Part shown: positions 46,273 to 57,394 of the stretch, in pieces
How the letters are laid out: every line of letters begins with the position of its first letter
How positions within the stretch are numbered: the stretch's first letter is position 1
Assembly: GCF_026151205.1 (NCBI RefSeq)
Contig: NC_087082.1
Span: forward strand, 15,161,365-15,225,364
Length of the DNA: 64,000 nt
Reading direction: 5' to 3'
DNA from: Bolinopsis microptera
Taxonomy: Eukaryota; Ctenophora; Tentaculata; Lobata; Bolinopsidae
Made by a program: the position numbers and the translations under genes
Notes under the pieces: generated by a model
The model's database searches: none
Told to the model about the DNA's origin: nothing
What the model saw: the letters and a program-made list of their open reading frames with translations, nothing else

Positions 46273-48712
46273 TTAAATCTCGTGATATTTCGGTCCCGCA
46301 TGAACAATGATATCAGAGAAAGGCTCTGATTGGGTAACATTGATTGTCTCGCCTTTCTTCAGCAGCAATATACTGTAAAACTTGCTGGCGGCTTGTTTTC
46401 GGTTATTGTCCTCTGCAAAACTGAAGAAATTGACTTGTCCCTTGGCATCCAGATCACGACGCAACATATTGAGAACAGCGTGTGTTCTCTTATTCCATCT
46501 CCTGTTGTCGAAATCTTCGAACGTTTCTCCCTCTTTCTCCTCGACGTCTGACAGATCGTCGCTTGTCTTCTGTTTTTTGGGTGGCTGCTCGTCGTCAGAT
46601 GAACTGTCGTCGTTGCCGAAGTTAAAGTCGAAGAGATCGTCACCGCCCGCGTCGTCGTCTGAGGACGATGCGTGGTGGGATCTAGTGGGTGATTCTGGTG
46701 CTTTTGCTTTGGTGGGGGATGATTCTTTAACGGGTGATTTGGACTGTTTGACTTCTGTAACCTCCTCTGGGTCATCATCGTGTACGGATACAATGTCGTC
46801 TTCTTCATCTTCTTCGTTGGGGAAGTTGAGAGTGAGGTTGTGGGTGAGGAGTTTGTTGAGTTGCATACCCAGACCAGGTCTGCCAGGTGTGGAGAAGAGC
46901 TTGTCAACTCCGGCAGTTGCTTTCCAGTGCATAGACTTCCGGGAGGGTGGGGCGAAAGATGGTGCTTGCACGATGTCGTTGGTGCTATCTAACTCTCGTC
47001 TGATAAAATCTGAACTCAGCTGTTTCTCCTGATCAATAACAAGCTTTCTCTTCTTCCTGGTTCTGGTGTAATCGCTGGTGTCCATGATTGGCTCCAACAA
47101 GAACTCATCGTCAGCCACAGCCATGGGCTCGTGAACCTCCTTTCCCCCCAGATGTCTGGTAATGTAGTGCCCAGTAGGAGTTTCACCCTTGGGTGTCATT
47201 CCCATATGTTGGGGGGTCATGCTGCCAGGATATCTGGACTGGTGGGGGGAGGCAGGTGTCATGCCCATGTGACGTGGTGTCATCATACTGTGGTGAGGAG
47301 TTAGACCAGAAGAGTACTGTTTAGGTTCTTCTGCAGTCTCCAGCTGCGAGTAGTCGCCGGAGTTGAAGTTTAGGGAGGGGTCCAGAAATTCGCCGCCAAG
47401 ATCCGACATTTCAGGCATGTTGAGCATGTCACCTCCAGCTCTGATAGGTGTGTCCTGCAATAAAGAATTATATTTAGACTACCTTCAGATTTGAGATTTC
47501 ATTCACAAAGTAAACTCAAATGACGGAAATAGAGAACTATGAACAACTAAATGAACAAATCTAATTTGGCGAAACTGTTGATAAAATCCCTTACCCTGAT
47601 AGTAGTTTCGTCTCCGACAGTAGAGTCCTGAAGTGTGCTCTTCTCTGCTCTATCAGTTACCACACTCTCCTCTCGCATCTGGTCCAGCTGAGCTTCTTTT
47701 CTTGCCAGCTCAGGATCCTCTAAACCCATGCTGAACTCCATGTTTCCCAAATTACCAGGTTCTTCGAAATCACCCAGAGTAAAAACTCTGTTCTGTGAAA
47801 GGTCCTCACGCATGGTTATGTCCTCGAGTCTGCCTTGATTGTGTCCAAACTGTGCTGTCATATCCAAACCTCTGAAATAAAATGTTACCATGAGCAATTT
47901 GACACACCCTAGACTTTTAAAAGTACACTGTAAACAGTCAAGACAGTACATGTTACATTTATCTTCAGCGCGGTGTACTGAAGTTGATTAGCCCGAATCC
48001 CCCCAAAACTCAAACTCGCGCGCACACGAAACGCGCATACAAAATGCTGACATTAAAAACTTAATACATTTGGAGCAAGAATTTGAATGCCTAAATTTGG
48101 TGCTTTAATCTGTCGTACACTCACAGCGCGATACATTTTTCGCATGTAAACATTGTCGTCCAAGAATCACAACTTACCCAAAGTCCATGAGTGTGGAGTC
48201 GAAATCGTGAAAAACTTCCGGAAGGGTGACAGCATGCATTGGGGCCTCTCTATTCTCCTCTGGCATGTCAACAATACCCGGCCTGAATGCCATCTTAATT
48301 TTGACGAACGCTTCAGAACAATCGGTCAGCAGATATTTGGCTTTTCTGGAGTAGATCCTGACAACTCCCAGTAACAGGTGACCTGAAATGATCGATTTTT
48401 AGCGATGTTGAAAAAAACCCACGTTCATTTTAGATATTCTGTATTCGAGATCAATGAGCCGAACTGGCCAACTAAGTTATACACGGAGAATTGAGATATC
48501 TCGCAAGATAGGACTACATATTGCAAACAAAAGTTTTACAAACCAGTGGTTCTGAGTGCAAGTTTCTGTTTTGGAGAGATAATCTCTCCTATACTCTCTG
48601 CAATATTCGTCTCATAAACATGAGCTTTGGTTAGCTTCTTGTCCCAATGCGCTGCGAGCCATACACGCGTCAATGCGCTTTTCTTCGCGAGGAAGACATT
48701 TGCGTAAAACAT
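46273..48712 (-). CDS. RAD21: Cohesin subunit RAD21 (SCC1 kleisin), 4 exons
   Basis: Exons in transcript order: 48712-48544, 48382-48178, 47871-47595, 47454-46273; 1833 nt, 610 residues plus stop (human RAD21 has 631). All junctions are GT-AG with matching phase. The N-terminal kleisin domain ([20 protein letters not shown], ...[20 protein letters not shown]) binds the SMC3 neck. The central part is disordered, with repeated HMGMTP motifs and an acidic Ser/Asp tract (about residues 470-520). The C-terminal winged helix ([19 protein letters not shown]... to HAGPKYHEI) binds the SMC1 head. RAD21 closes the cohesin ring for sister-chromatid cohesion and loop formation and is cut by separase; I did not locate the cleavage site. 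Confidence 0.97.
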
Positions 48713-49088
48713 CGTCCGATCCCAATCTTACTGTATCCGTGTCAAACTGTTACCATACACCTTTACTGAACATCGAGAATTAATAAATTGGAATATTATA
48801 TAAATGATAGTTTTTAAAGAGTTCATTAAATAGTATGCAATCGCGAAAAACTCATGTCATATTCGGAATAATTGATGTTTATATTATGTCATGACAGTAG
48901 TTGTAAATGTAATGAAACTCTTAGCGCATACTTTTATCAAACTATATCTCTCAATCCATCAAATATCAACAATAGTATAATCCCCAATATACAAAACAAC
49001 TTCTGAAATGTTAAGAAAGGTTTGAAAGCTTTGAAACTGTGTAAAAACATCTATTAAATAGTTCAAATAACGAACATTTTTATTTCAA

Positions 49089-49835
49089 CTAATCTGTGGA
49101 ATATTTAGGATTCCTGTATGGACTATAAGTGTAATATTTAGGGTTAGAATCTAGCCGAACATGTAAATAATATACCCCTGCACCACTAGTGCTGAGCCAC
49201 ACTGTGTCATCACTCTTATCTAACCAGCGCTTTACTTCTTGCGCCGCTGTGCGCAACAACTCGTGTATTTGGTCTTGCGGAGCACTGCGCAGGAAGGATG
49301 CAAGATGAGCGTTGTTTGCCTTGTCGGATATCAAACAAGGAGCAACAAGGGTCGCATCCCCTCCCAGATTGGGGAAAGTGGTGACGGTGCAGTCTGGCTT
49401 GAAGTATGATTGGAATGTTGTCTTGTCAACCGACACTCTGCTGAGACTTCTGGCATTGTTCACGATAAACTCGAAGCTGGGATCAGTTTTCTTAGACAGA
49501 GGGGGAAATTCCCAAAAGACCGCTGCATAGTTTTGTTTAGCAATCGTGTCCACTATCAGAGTTCTGAATTCTTTAGATTCTTTCAGAAGTTTTAAACCGT
49601 CTTTGTAGGACAATTTCTCGTCTTTTCTGAAGAATTTGAACATTTTCCCACCGGAGAGAGCATTTTGTTGGACTGATATTGAGCTGTTATTTTCCACCAT
49701 TTCAGATGAAACTCTGGTACCCCGCGTGTTGCTTGCAAGTGCGAGTAAACCTAATACCAGGGCAAGTGAAATGAAACATTTGAGGACAAAACCAGTCCCT
49801 ATGTTAGACTTTAACCGAGTCAGAATCATGTCCAT
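49089..49835 (-). CDS. Membrane-anchored DUF6940-like protein of unknown function
   Basis: Single exon. The frame extends to a TTG at 49922, but the first ATG (49835) gives 248 residues. One hydrophobic segment near the N-terminus (TGFVLKCFISLALVLGLLAL) suggests a signal anchor. The remainder has the blocks AVFWEFPPLS, FEFIVNNARSL, TFPNLGGDATLVAPC, NAHLASFLRSAP, VWLSTSGAGVYYLHVRLD and PKYYTYSPYR. From memory these fit the DUF6940 family, known only as uncharacterised proteins of bacteria and diverse eukaryotes. An N-terminal membrane anchor on this domain would place it in the ER/Golgi lumen or outside the cell (inference). Confidence 0.6.
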   Translation of the reverse strand: MDMILTRLKSNIGTGFVLKCFISLALVLGLLALASNTRGTRVSSEMVENNSSISVQQNALSGGKMFKFFRKDEKLSYKDGLKLLKESKEFRTLIVDTIAKQNYAAVFWEFPPLSKKTDPSFEFIVNNARSLSRVSVDKTTFQSYFKPDCTVTTFPNLGGDATLVAPCLISDKANNAHLASFLRSAPQDQIHELLRTAAQEVKRWLDKSDDTVWLSTSGAGVYYLHVRLDSNPKYYTYSPYRNPKYSTD

Positions 49836-50133
49836 CTTCCATTCTACGTGTAGTTTAGCGTGTGAAATTAAACTCGAATTATAGTAAGAAACAATTGAAA
49901 TAATCAATAAACTAGAAACCAAATCAAACTTTTACAAACTACACAAATTATATAAGAACCAAACAAAAATTTACAGATCAAAATAATTTATCTGGTAAGT
50001 TTTTCATATAAATTCCCAAACTTCAACCCTAAAACCAGTACAGGATAAAATAAATGTAATAAGATTTAAAAATTTCAATCTTTTCTACTCCCAAAACTTT
50101 TACAAACTGGCACCAAAATCCAAATAGGATGTA

Positions 50134-51891
50134 CTATAACTTGTCCTTGTGTTCTCGAACACAAGTAACACTACAATACTTATATTTCAATCTCTCAAAC
50201 GGAACCAAGCCGTCTAATCCTGTCTCACAATTATCACATTTTCCTGAAACACAACCCCGTCCCCCTTCTGATGCTAAGCGCGCTTCTGCCGCCAATAAAC
50301 AGCGCTCACGAGGCGTCAACTGGCGCAATCTCAACCTCTGGGCCTCTGCTATCAGCTTATCTTCCTCTTTTTTAGCAGCTTCTTTCTTGGCAGCTTTCTT
50401 TTCTTTGTCACGTTGATTCTTGGCTGCTCGTTGAGCTTTCTTTTTCTCTGCCTTCTTTCTTGCTTGTTCCTCCTCCAGTTCGGAAGTTAGAGGGGACGGT
50501 ATTTTGGCAGATTTGTAGTCCCATTTGTCAGGGAAAAGAGCCATGAACCTCCTAAACTCATCCCTTACTTCCTTATCTCCAGCAACTTGGAACGGTGTTT
50601 TCCTACTGTCATTCTTAAGCTCTGGGTTAGCTCCTCGGTGTAACAGCTGTTTTACAAAGTTAGGGTCGTTTACACTTGCACACTTGTGTAGTAAGCTGTT
50701 GCTGCTGTCTAGAGGTTTGTCTACGTTAACTTCTGAGACTAACAAGGAGGTAAACAGCTCCTGATTTTGGGATTTTACTGCTGCTAAAATTTTGAAGTAA
50801 AGGTTGTCAGGATCTTCGTAAAAGTCAGGCTCAATTTCACACAGTTCCACTGGAGTTTCAACTGGTTTTAACTTCTCTGGTCTCTGTTTGAGATGGGAAT
50901 TTGGTATTGATTTGGGATTTACTGGTTTAGTTTGATGAGATTCAGGAATTTTGGAATTTGAATCAAGTTCTGAGGATTCCTTCTTTGATTCTACAACATC
51001 ATTAAACTCTTTTTCAAACACTTTGTTTATTTTTGTTAAAAGCTTATAAACCCGCTCTGTTTCTTTCAAAGTAGGTCTATAAGTTGTAAATGGTATCGTC
51101 CTGATTTTATCTTTCTTGTTGTCAATCTTTTCTTTTACCTTCTCAAACACGTGCCTATTATAAACAGCAGTCCGGTGAAAAATAACATTGCACCCATTCA
51201 ACGTCTCGGACCATTCAAGCATAAGCTTTTCGATATCATTAAATAAGGCTATCTGATTGTACCTTCTTAGTGACGCACCGTATGATTTAGGAGCATTCCC
51301 TTTCCCGTCTCTTATCCCTTGAACTGTTCCTTGTTTTGCTCGCACAGTGTACCTGTGGTAAGTTTTATGAAGGAGCAGCTTTTCGTTCTCGTAAACTGCA
51401 CCTGCGAAGTGTTGCGCGCTGTAAAGGAACACAGCAATCCGGCCCTTATACTCCAACCCGCTTTTAGGATTATCAGCTGTGGTTTTACTCACTGTTTCAG
51501 ATAGGATCTGATCAGTTATTTCAGATTTATTGCTGAAAAGTAAGCTGGACAAGCACTTAAAGAAAGAGCCCTGAAACTTGAAGATAACATGAGGGCTACA
51601 AACAACAGCATCAGCCAACTCAGAAGAATCTTCTAAAAGCTGACTAGTCACCATGTCTTCAACCCCACTATCAGTATCATCCTCAGAGTCACTGCCAGAT
51701 AAACTGGAGAGGTCCCCCTCGCACCGCGTGTCAAACTCCTCCTCTGCTATAGCAGACATGTTGCGGAGCTTCTGTTTTACGTTGTAGAGATGCCAGTCTA
51801 GTTTGTAGTGTAGTACTTGATCTGATCTGTCCTGGAATTTGTAGCTGCATGTTCGACATACACTTTCGGGAACTGGACCTGAACTGGACAT
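50134..51891 (-). CDS. ANKZF1: ANKZF1/VMS1 peptidyl-tRNA hydrolase of ribosome quality control
   Basis: Single-exon gene of 585 residues (human 726). A C2H2-type finger lies at C12, C15, H28, H34. The VLRF1 domain (about 95-285) contains HFAGAVY, HRYTVRAKQGTVQGIRD and SYGASLRRYN; Gln191 aligns with the catalytic Gln that releases nascent chains from tRNA on stalled 60S subunits. Ankyrin repeats fall at about 395-460 (NSLLHKCASVNDPNFVKQLL). A Lys/Glu coiled coil (about 480-530) is followed by a segment like the p97/VCP-interacting motif (CLLAAEARLA) and a C-terminal zinc ribbon (CDNCETGL...KYCSVTCVREH). The ATG is followed directly by the zinc-finger region. It is cytosolic and can associate with damaged mitochondria (known for the family). 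Confidence 0.95.
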   Translation of the reverse strand: MSSSGPVPESVCRTCSYKFQDRSDQVLHYKLDWHLYNVKQKLRNMSAIAEEEFDTRCEGDLSSLSGSDSEDDTDSGVEDMVTSQLLEDSSELADAVVCSPHVIFKFQGSFFKCLSSLLFSNKSEITDQILSETVSKTTADNPKSGLEYKGRIAVFLYSAQHFAGAVYENEKLLLHKTYHRYTVRAKQGTVQGIRDGKGNAPKSYGASLRRYNQIALFNDIEKLMLEWSETLNGCNVIFHRTAVYNRHVFEKVKEKIDNKKDKIRTIPFTTYRPTLKETERVYKLLTKINKVFEKEFNDVVESKKESSELDSNSKIPESHQTKPVNPKSIPNSHLKQRPEKLKPVETPVELCEIEPDFYEDPDNLYFKILAAVKSQNQELFTSLLVSEVNVDKPLDSSNSLLHKCASVNDPNFVKQLLHRGANPELKNDSRKTPFQVAGDKEVRDEFRRFMALFPDKWDYKSAKIPSPLTSELEEEQARKKAEKKKAQRAAKNQRDKEKKAAKKEAAKKEEDKLIAEAQRLRLRQLTPRERCLLAAEARLASEGGRGCVSGKCDNCETGLDGLVPFERLKYKYCSVTCVREHKDKL

Positions 51892-52365
51892 GCCTGGGGT
51901 TTGGTGGATTTATGGAGAAGGTTTTCAAACGTTTAGGGTTGAAATTTATGCGCTCAAAATATTTTCAATCATCAAATAACGACATAAACACAAAATGGTG
52001 AGTTATTGCTGTAATTTTATTAGATTATCATTTTTAATATTACACGAGTAAAACAATGATTATAAATAAATAAAATGTTCAATGATAATTTAACAAGGTG
52101 AGATAGCTGAGATAAGTTATTAACTATAAAACCAATAAATGGCTGCAGTACCACAGCTACAGGTCATCAAGACACGTGGTAAAATCTTCATGAAAATATA
52201 TTTAAATATTATAAAATTAGATGTAAATTTCACTCCAAACGGCAAAGAATAAAACTTATTTTTTCAAAATCAAATCAATCACGGACTAGGCTCAGCCCAA
52301 GTCATATGGGCTAAAATTTGTAAATATCACGTTCAGTGCAATCGAAAAGAAAAAGCCATGCATCT
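51892..52365. other. Intergenic gap RBM45-ANKZF1
   Basis: 474 bp, AT-rich, between the RBM45 stop and the ANKZF1 start on the same strand. It should hold the RBM45 3' UTR and ANKZF1 promoter; no motif stands out. Confidence 0.4.
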
Positions 52366-55300
52366 TTACCACTGAGCGGCTGCTCCGTCAAACGAGTTCC
52401 TGGCCCGTTTATTATCGCCTCCCTCTTCCTGTTGTGACAGCTTGATCTCGTTTCCTTGTATCTTACCGTTGTTTAGCACCATACATGCTGCTTCTGCTGA
52501 CTCCTTCATTCCGTATCTTATATAACCGTATGACGTACCCTGAATAAACTCAGTTAATTTGGGTAAACTTCTCTCCAGAACAAGTGTTTATTCGGCCACA
52601 TTACTTCATAATGTTAGAGCACACTGGAGGAAATAATTAGTTTTTTAGAAGACGATGGCGAGTGTAATATGAAGTTACAACAGATATATAATATGGAAAG
52701 ATATATATAATATGGAAAGATAATTAACCTCATTTACCAAACATATACTATACTAACTGTAATTTACATAATATTCAACAGATTATAATCATGGATCTGG
52801 AGACACTTTGACAGTTTGACTGGGTTTGTCCAGTCAAATAATCTCTATTTCTCATTATGATTATACATTACATAATTATACATGTATATACATTCGACAG
52901 TCAGAATGAACAAAAACTAAACTATTTTGTGAGCAGTTACCCACCGGAATGAGCTTAATTTCGATGAGAGAAGCAAAGCGACAGAAAACGTCTTTAAGAG
53001 CTATCTCGTCAGGTATAGTGGGTGTGGCTACTAGGAAGAGTTTAGCTCTGCAGGCGGTTCCTGGAGCTGCCATTGGGAGAGGGTTTGGTAGAGATGTGTC
53101 TGTGTAGGGACACTCTGAGGAGCGAGGGGGGTTTTAAATGTTAATAATACTGCAGGTTGAGATTTAACTAGCTTGGGCGAAAAACTTGGGCAATTAATAT
53201 TTTACTGGACACTGAAAATTCATCTTCATATTCCTTTCTAATTTGAATCGTATAAGAATTTCTTTGCACCCGTAAGTAATATTTAAATAATGGAGTTAAC
53301 AAAGTACAAACCGTTTCCTCTGTTGGTGGGAACTTGTTGAGCAGGCATAGTGGGGGGTGCTGAGTACCGGGGTGCCATCATGCTCACATTGCGCTGCACT
53401 GCGTTTGCGGAGTTCCATGCATCCGTGTCCATTCTCATTCCTGAACTTCCCTGGTAATGATTTAAAGAGTTAGTGTGGAGAATCGTTTCAAATTCAATGA
53501 AATTCTATGATTCATAGCTCGAAAACTGGTCATTTGTTCATGTAAATATAGGCAAGGTAACTTGAAATATAATAGCGACATGATGAGAATTGGTGGACAC
53601 AGAGTATCATGTAATACTGCCAGCCCTACTAGTTAGTCCGTTACTACATCCCCCCGCCCCCCCCCCCCCCCCGTTACTACATCCCCCCTCCCCCCCGTTA
53701 CTGCCCCCCCCCTGTTACTGCCCCTCCCCCCCCGTTACTACATCCCCCCTCCCCCCCCCCCGTTACTACATCCCCCCTCCCCCCCGTTACTGCCCCCCCC
53801 CCCTGTTACTACCCCCCCCCCCCCCCTGTTACTGCCCCTCCCCCCCCCCCCCCCCGTTACTACATCCCCCCTCCCCCCCCCCCCCCCCCGTTACTACATC
53901 CCCCTCCCTCCCGTTACTACATCCCCCCTCCCCCCGTTACTGCCCCCCCCCCCCTGTTACTGCCCCTCCCCCCCCCGTTACTACATCCCCCCTCCCCCCC
54001 CCCCATTACTACATCCCCCCTCCCCCCCGTTACTGCCCCCCCCCCCCCTGTTACTGCCCCCCCCCCCCCCTGTTACTGCCCCTCCCCCCGTTACTACATC
54101 CCCCCTCCCCCCCGTTACTACATCCCCCCTCCCCCCCGTTACTACATCCCCCCTCCCCCCCGTTACTGCCCCCCCCCCTGTTACTACCCCCCCCCCCCCC
54201 TGTTACTGCCCCCCTCTGTTACCTCATACTCTCATACCTGTCGCTCTCTGTTTCCTCCCGCTCCAGCTGGTCGGTCCTCAGCGTACTTCACAATCAGCTT
54301 GTGTCCTGGCGGATACTCTAACCCGTCCAACTTGCGCTTAGCGTAACACGCTAACTCAATTGTTCGGTAACCTGCGTATGCGAACCCCCGCGATTCTGTG
54401 CTTCCTCGGTAGTGCTTTAGCTCGAATGATTCCAATCCAGGAATTAGGTCAAACAAACTGGAAGAGAGAACATTTTATTAGCATCTGAGAATTATGAAAT
54501 AGTTTTCCAAAATTTGGTTGTCACTATAAATCTAAGAACTGGCCTATGAAAGACAATTTGTTTTGTCACTATTATTAATAAGTTAGTCATACTTTTCCTT
54601 TGAGTATGCTGTATTAAGCAAGTCAACAATCGCAATGACATAATCAATTCAATAGCGGATGGCTTGTCAATTCTTCTAGATGCTCTGTCATTTCTTAAGT
54701 TTAATTGTCATAACACATCAGAGAAGTCGTTTCTCGGGTCAAGTGATATGAATCCTTGTGTCACGTGATTGGTTACCTATACAGTTGTTCTTCGTATAAA
54801 CTGGTGTGACATACAATGTACAGTCGTTGCATGGCACCCGGATCAGTCAGGTCTGTAAAACCTGTAACAATCGGAATATTGTCAATTTGTCACATGTTGA
54901 CATAATTGGTAGATCCTCCAGGTCTGGTCTAGGTTTTAATGATGATGAATAGAAGAACTCTTTCAAAAACATGACACACTTGCACTTACATCTGTCTATG
55001 CAATTAACACTCTGTCCTTGAAATTACGAAATTAAACATTAAATGATAAACTTACTAATTGTTTCTGGTTGTGTTTGGTTTTGGTGATCAGCTGGAGCAA
55101 CATAAGGTGCACTACTGTAGGTGCTCCGTCTAGAGTGATCAAGGTGACGTGAAGAGGAATTATCTCTTGAATTATCGCTTGAGAAACCTCCTGAATTGGA
55201 GAGCACAGTAGTGATCGCAAATAAATTGAACAGAGGAATAAATAGGGTTCATGAGGAGCTTGAATAGCCCGACAGAAGTAAACTTCATGTGATAAATCGT

Positions 55301-56463
55301 TACATAAATCGTTACAGAAATGAAACCTACCAGTTCTTGCATCCCGAGGAACACGGGGTTCAGCAATCACTGCTCTGTATTTCTCGTCACAATCTTCAAG
55401 AGCACTGAAAGCTGAGGAGGGCTTCACAAACTTCACATAGGCACAACCCTGCATAGTGCATACTTGTTAAACCAGCGAATTTTTTAAAGCCCTTTAAAAG
55501 TAAAAGATATCAAACTGAATCTATGATCGAACTTTGAAAATTTTTGTTTCCAGTGAACTATTTGTGTGTTGGCAGAATGTTTTTAAAAAATAAATTACCT
55601 TGGATTCTCCAGATGATCTATCAGTGAGTATTTGAACATGATCAACAGATCCAAACTTGGTGAACTCTTCCTCAACCTCGCTCGATGACATTGTCTTGGG
55701 AACTAAGATGAATATCCGGGATCGTGGCTTCGCTTCCCCTGACACTGAACGGCTTTGGCCCTTGTTGTCAGCCAGAAGTACCTGGAAATTGAATGTCAAA
55801 GGAATTAAATTTGAGCTGGCCTTGAAAAAAAATTATCAAAAAAATGTTCAGAAAAATATAGACAATATTAAAATCCAAGAATTACAAAACTCAATGACAA
55901 TGATGCCATTTAATAGTACCATTTGTTAAGACACACGCATTTACCTTTAATGGTTTTGAATCCCCTCCGATAGTTTCTCCATGGAGTTTTTCCATGGCAA
56001 TGTGAGCTTCCGATGCTTTCTCAAATTTGATGTAAGCTATCCCTTTCCTTTCTTGGGTGTTTCTATCTGTCACAACCCAAACATCTTGAAGCTGAAAAAG
56101 TTTTAAAATTAATGTAAGTCTAAGTTTTTTGACACACTAGCAAGATGGATGTTTTATATTGTCTGAATATTGATAACCCCTTCTTTGACACTGTCCCTCT
56201 CAATCAAATGTTTACAATTAGGGGATTGCCGATTTAATTACAGTGGTTCTGTTATCAGTAGGGTTAAGATATGGGCAAATACATATTATGTACTAGGTAT
56301 GATCAACTATTGTGTGCACACGTGTGTCTGTACTTACTTTTCCATAGCTTCCAAAGGCTTCTTTAATATCGTCATCAGTGTGGTTTTTAGAGCAAACAAC
56401 AAACAGTCTAGAAAAAGGTGGATTGTCGTGATCCACCTTAGTCTTTCTTTCTTCACTTGACAT
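52366..56463 (-). CDS. RBM45: RNA-binding protein RBM45, 9 exons
   Basis: Exons in transcript order: 56463-56338, 56091-55945, 55781-55599, 55448-55331, 54852-54777, 54457-54238, 53450-53312, 53114-52945, 52539-52366; 1353 nt, 450 residues plus stop (human 476). All phases match. For exon 8 the donor GTGGGT is needed to keep frame. RRM folds at about 17-95 (FSRLFVVCSK...GIAYIKFEKASEA), 112-185 (SRIFILVPKTMSS...GCAYVKFV), 197-275 (MQRLYIVCHTS...GFAYAGYRT) and 355-435 (AKLFLVATP...YGYIRYGMKES). A basic NLS-like NKRAR is near the end. The family binds GAC-rich and m6A RNA and self-associates in the nucleus. Intron 6 carries a large poly-C minisatellite. Confidence 0.93.
53648..54222. repeat. C-rich minisatellite in RBM45 intron 6
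   Basis: Irregular tandem units of C runs separated by GTTACTACATC or TGTTACTGCCC, about 575 bp and almost free of G on the plus strand. On the transcript (minus) strand it is G-rich, with many runs of five or more G, so G-quadruplexes are plausible. The 243-codon Pro-rich plus-strand frame here is an artefact of the repeat. Confidence 0.92.
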
Positions 56464-56753
56464 GACTTATATAAGCTAAGAATATTTGATTTAGAATAAA
56501 ACAAGAAAATACACTCAAATACACTCAAATACAGGCAAGAAAAATATTTTTCAAATGTAAGCTTAACAGGTTATTTGAGAGGTTTCAGATACTAGGAATT
56601 GGGATAATGTGAACCTCTCTATACCAGTTTTTTGTAAACTGCATCATGCACTTTTTGGTTCCCCCAATGAGCCGGCCTGGTAGAAAGGGTCACTCAACAA
56701 GCCACGAACTGAACCGAAAAAAAATGTTTATAATATAGCTAACAATATTCTTT

Positions 56754-56871
56754 CATCTATTTCTAGATACATGAAATTTAATCTACTACACATTAACGCT
56801 AAAAAGAGCTGAACAGCTCTTTTTAGCATTAATGTGTAGTAGATTAAATTTCATGTATCTAGAAATAGATG
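56754..56871. other. Near-perfect hairpin, 57-bp arms and 4-base loop
   Basis: Arms 56754-56810 and 56815-56871 pair with a single mismatch; the loop is GAAC. It could be a miRNA/siRNA precursor, a small foldback MITE, or a template-switch or assembly artefact. No target duplication is evident. Confidence 0.85.
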
Positions 56872-56933
56872 ATACATTATATGTATTTCTCCCCAAACAA
56901 ACGTGAAAATGGAAAACGTGTGCAGTTGATGAT

Positions 56934-57170
56934 TTAAACCTCTCCATAGACGGCTCCATAATTATAGTCCTGGAAATATTGACCTCTTATTTGGGCAATA
57001 GCTGGACACTGTCCTAGAAAGTGTGAGACAGTCTCCTCTCTTTTACCACACACAGGACAGGCACTGGTGTTGGATTTGCGAATGGTATGGAGGTGTTTGT
57101 TTAAGCCGCAATGTCCCGTGATGAGTTTTTGTTTTTTTATTAGCATAGAGAGGTTTGAATGTTGTCTCAA
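56934..57170 (-). pseudogene. C-terminal fragment of a LINE polyprotein
   Basis: The frame contains TGHCGLNKHLHTIRKSNTSA, then CPVCGKREETVSHFLGQCPA: the conserved C-x2-C...H-x4-C end of many Jockey/R1-like ORF2 proteins. The rest of the element is absent. Confidence 0.75.
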
Positions 57171-57394
57171 GTAGGCCTGAAAAAGACCAATTTTAAGTTA
57201 CCAATCACATATCCTGTTCAGATTTTGATATGTAATGGGTCTTCAACTTGTATAGTATGATAAGTTCAAATGAAAATATTCAGATCAATATACCATTACA
57301 TTTTTTTAATTTCTAATACATTCACAAGAAAACAACAAATTTTTCAAGAAAACAACACATTTTTATTTAAATCAATTATAGCAACAATTTGATA

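Noticed and set aside
46359-47032. Long overlapping frames on both strands over RAD21
   Set aside because: Shadows of the RAD21 last exon; only that frame shows kleisin motifs.
52941-52944. Donor GTAACT at the end of RBM45 exon 8
   Set aside because: It breaks the frame into exon 9; the donor GTGGGT four bases earlier keeps the RRM intact.
53590-54321. 243-codon Pro-rich frame on the plus strand
   Set aside because: It is a translation of the C-rich minisatellite in RBM45 intron 6 and has no start context or homology.
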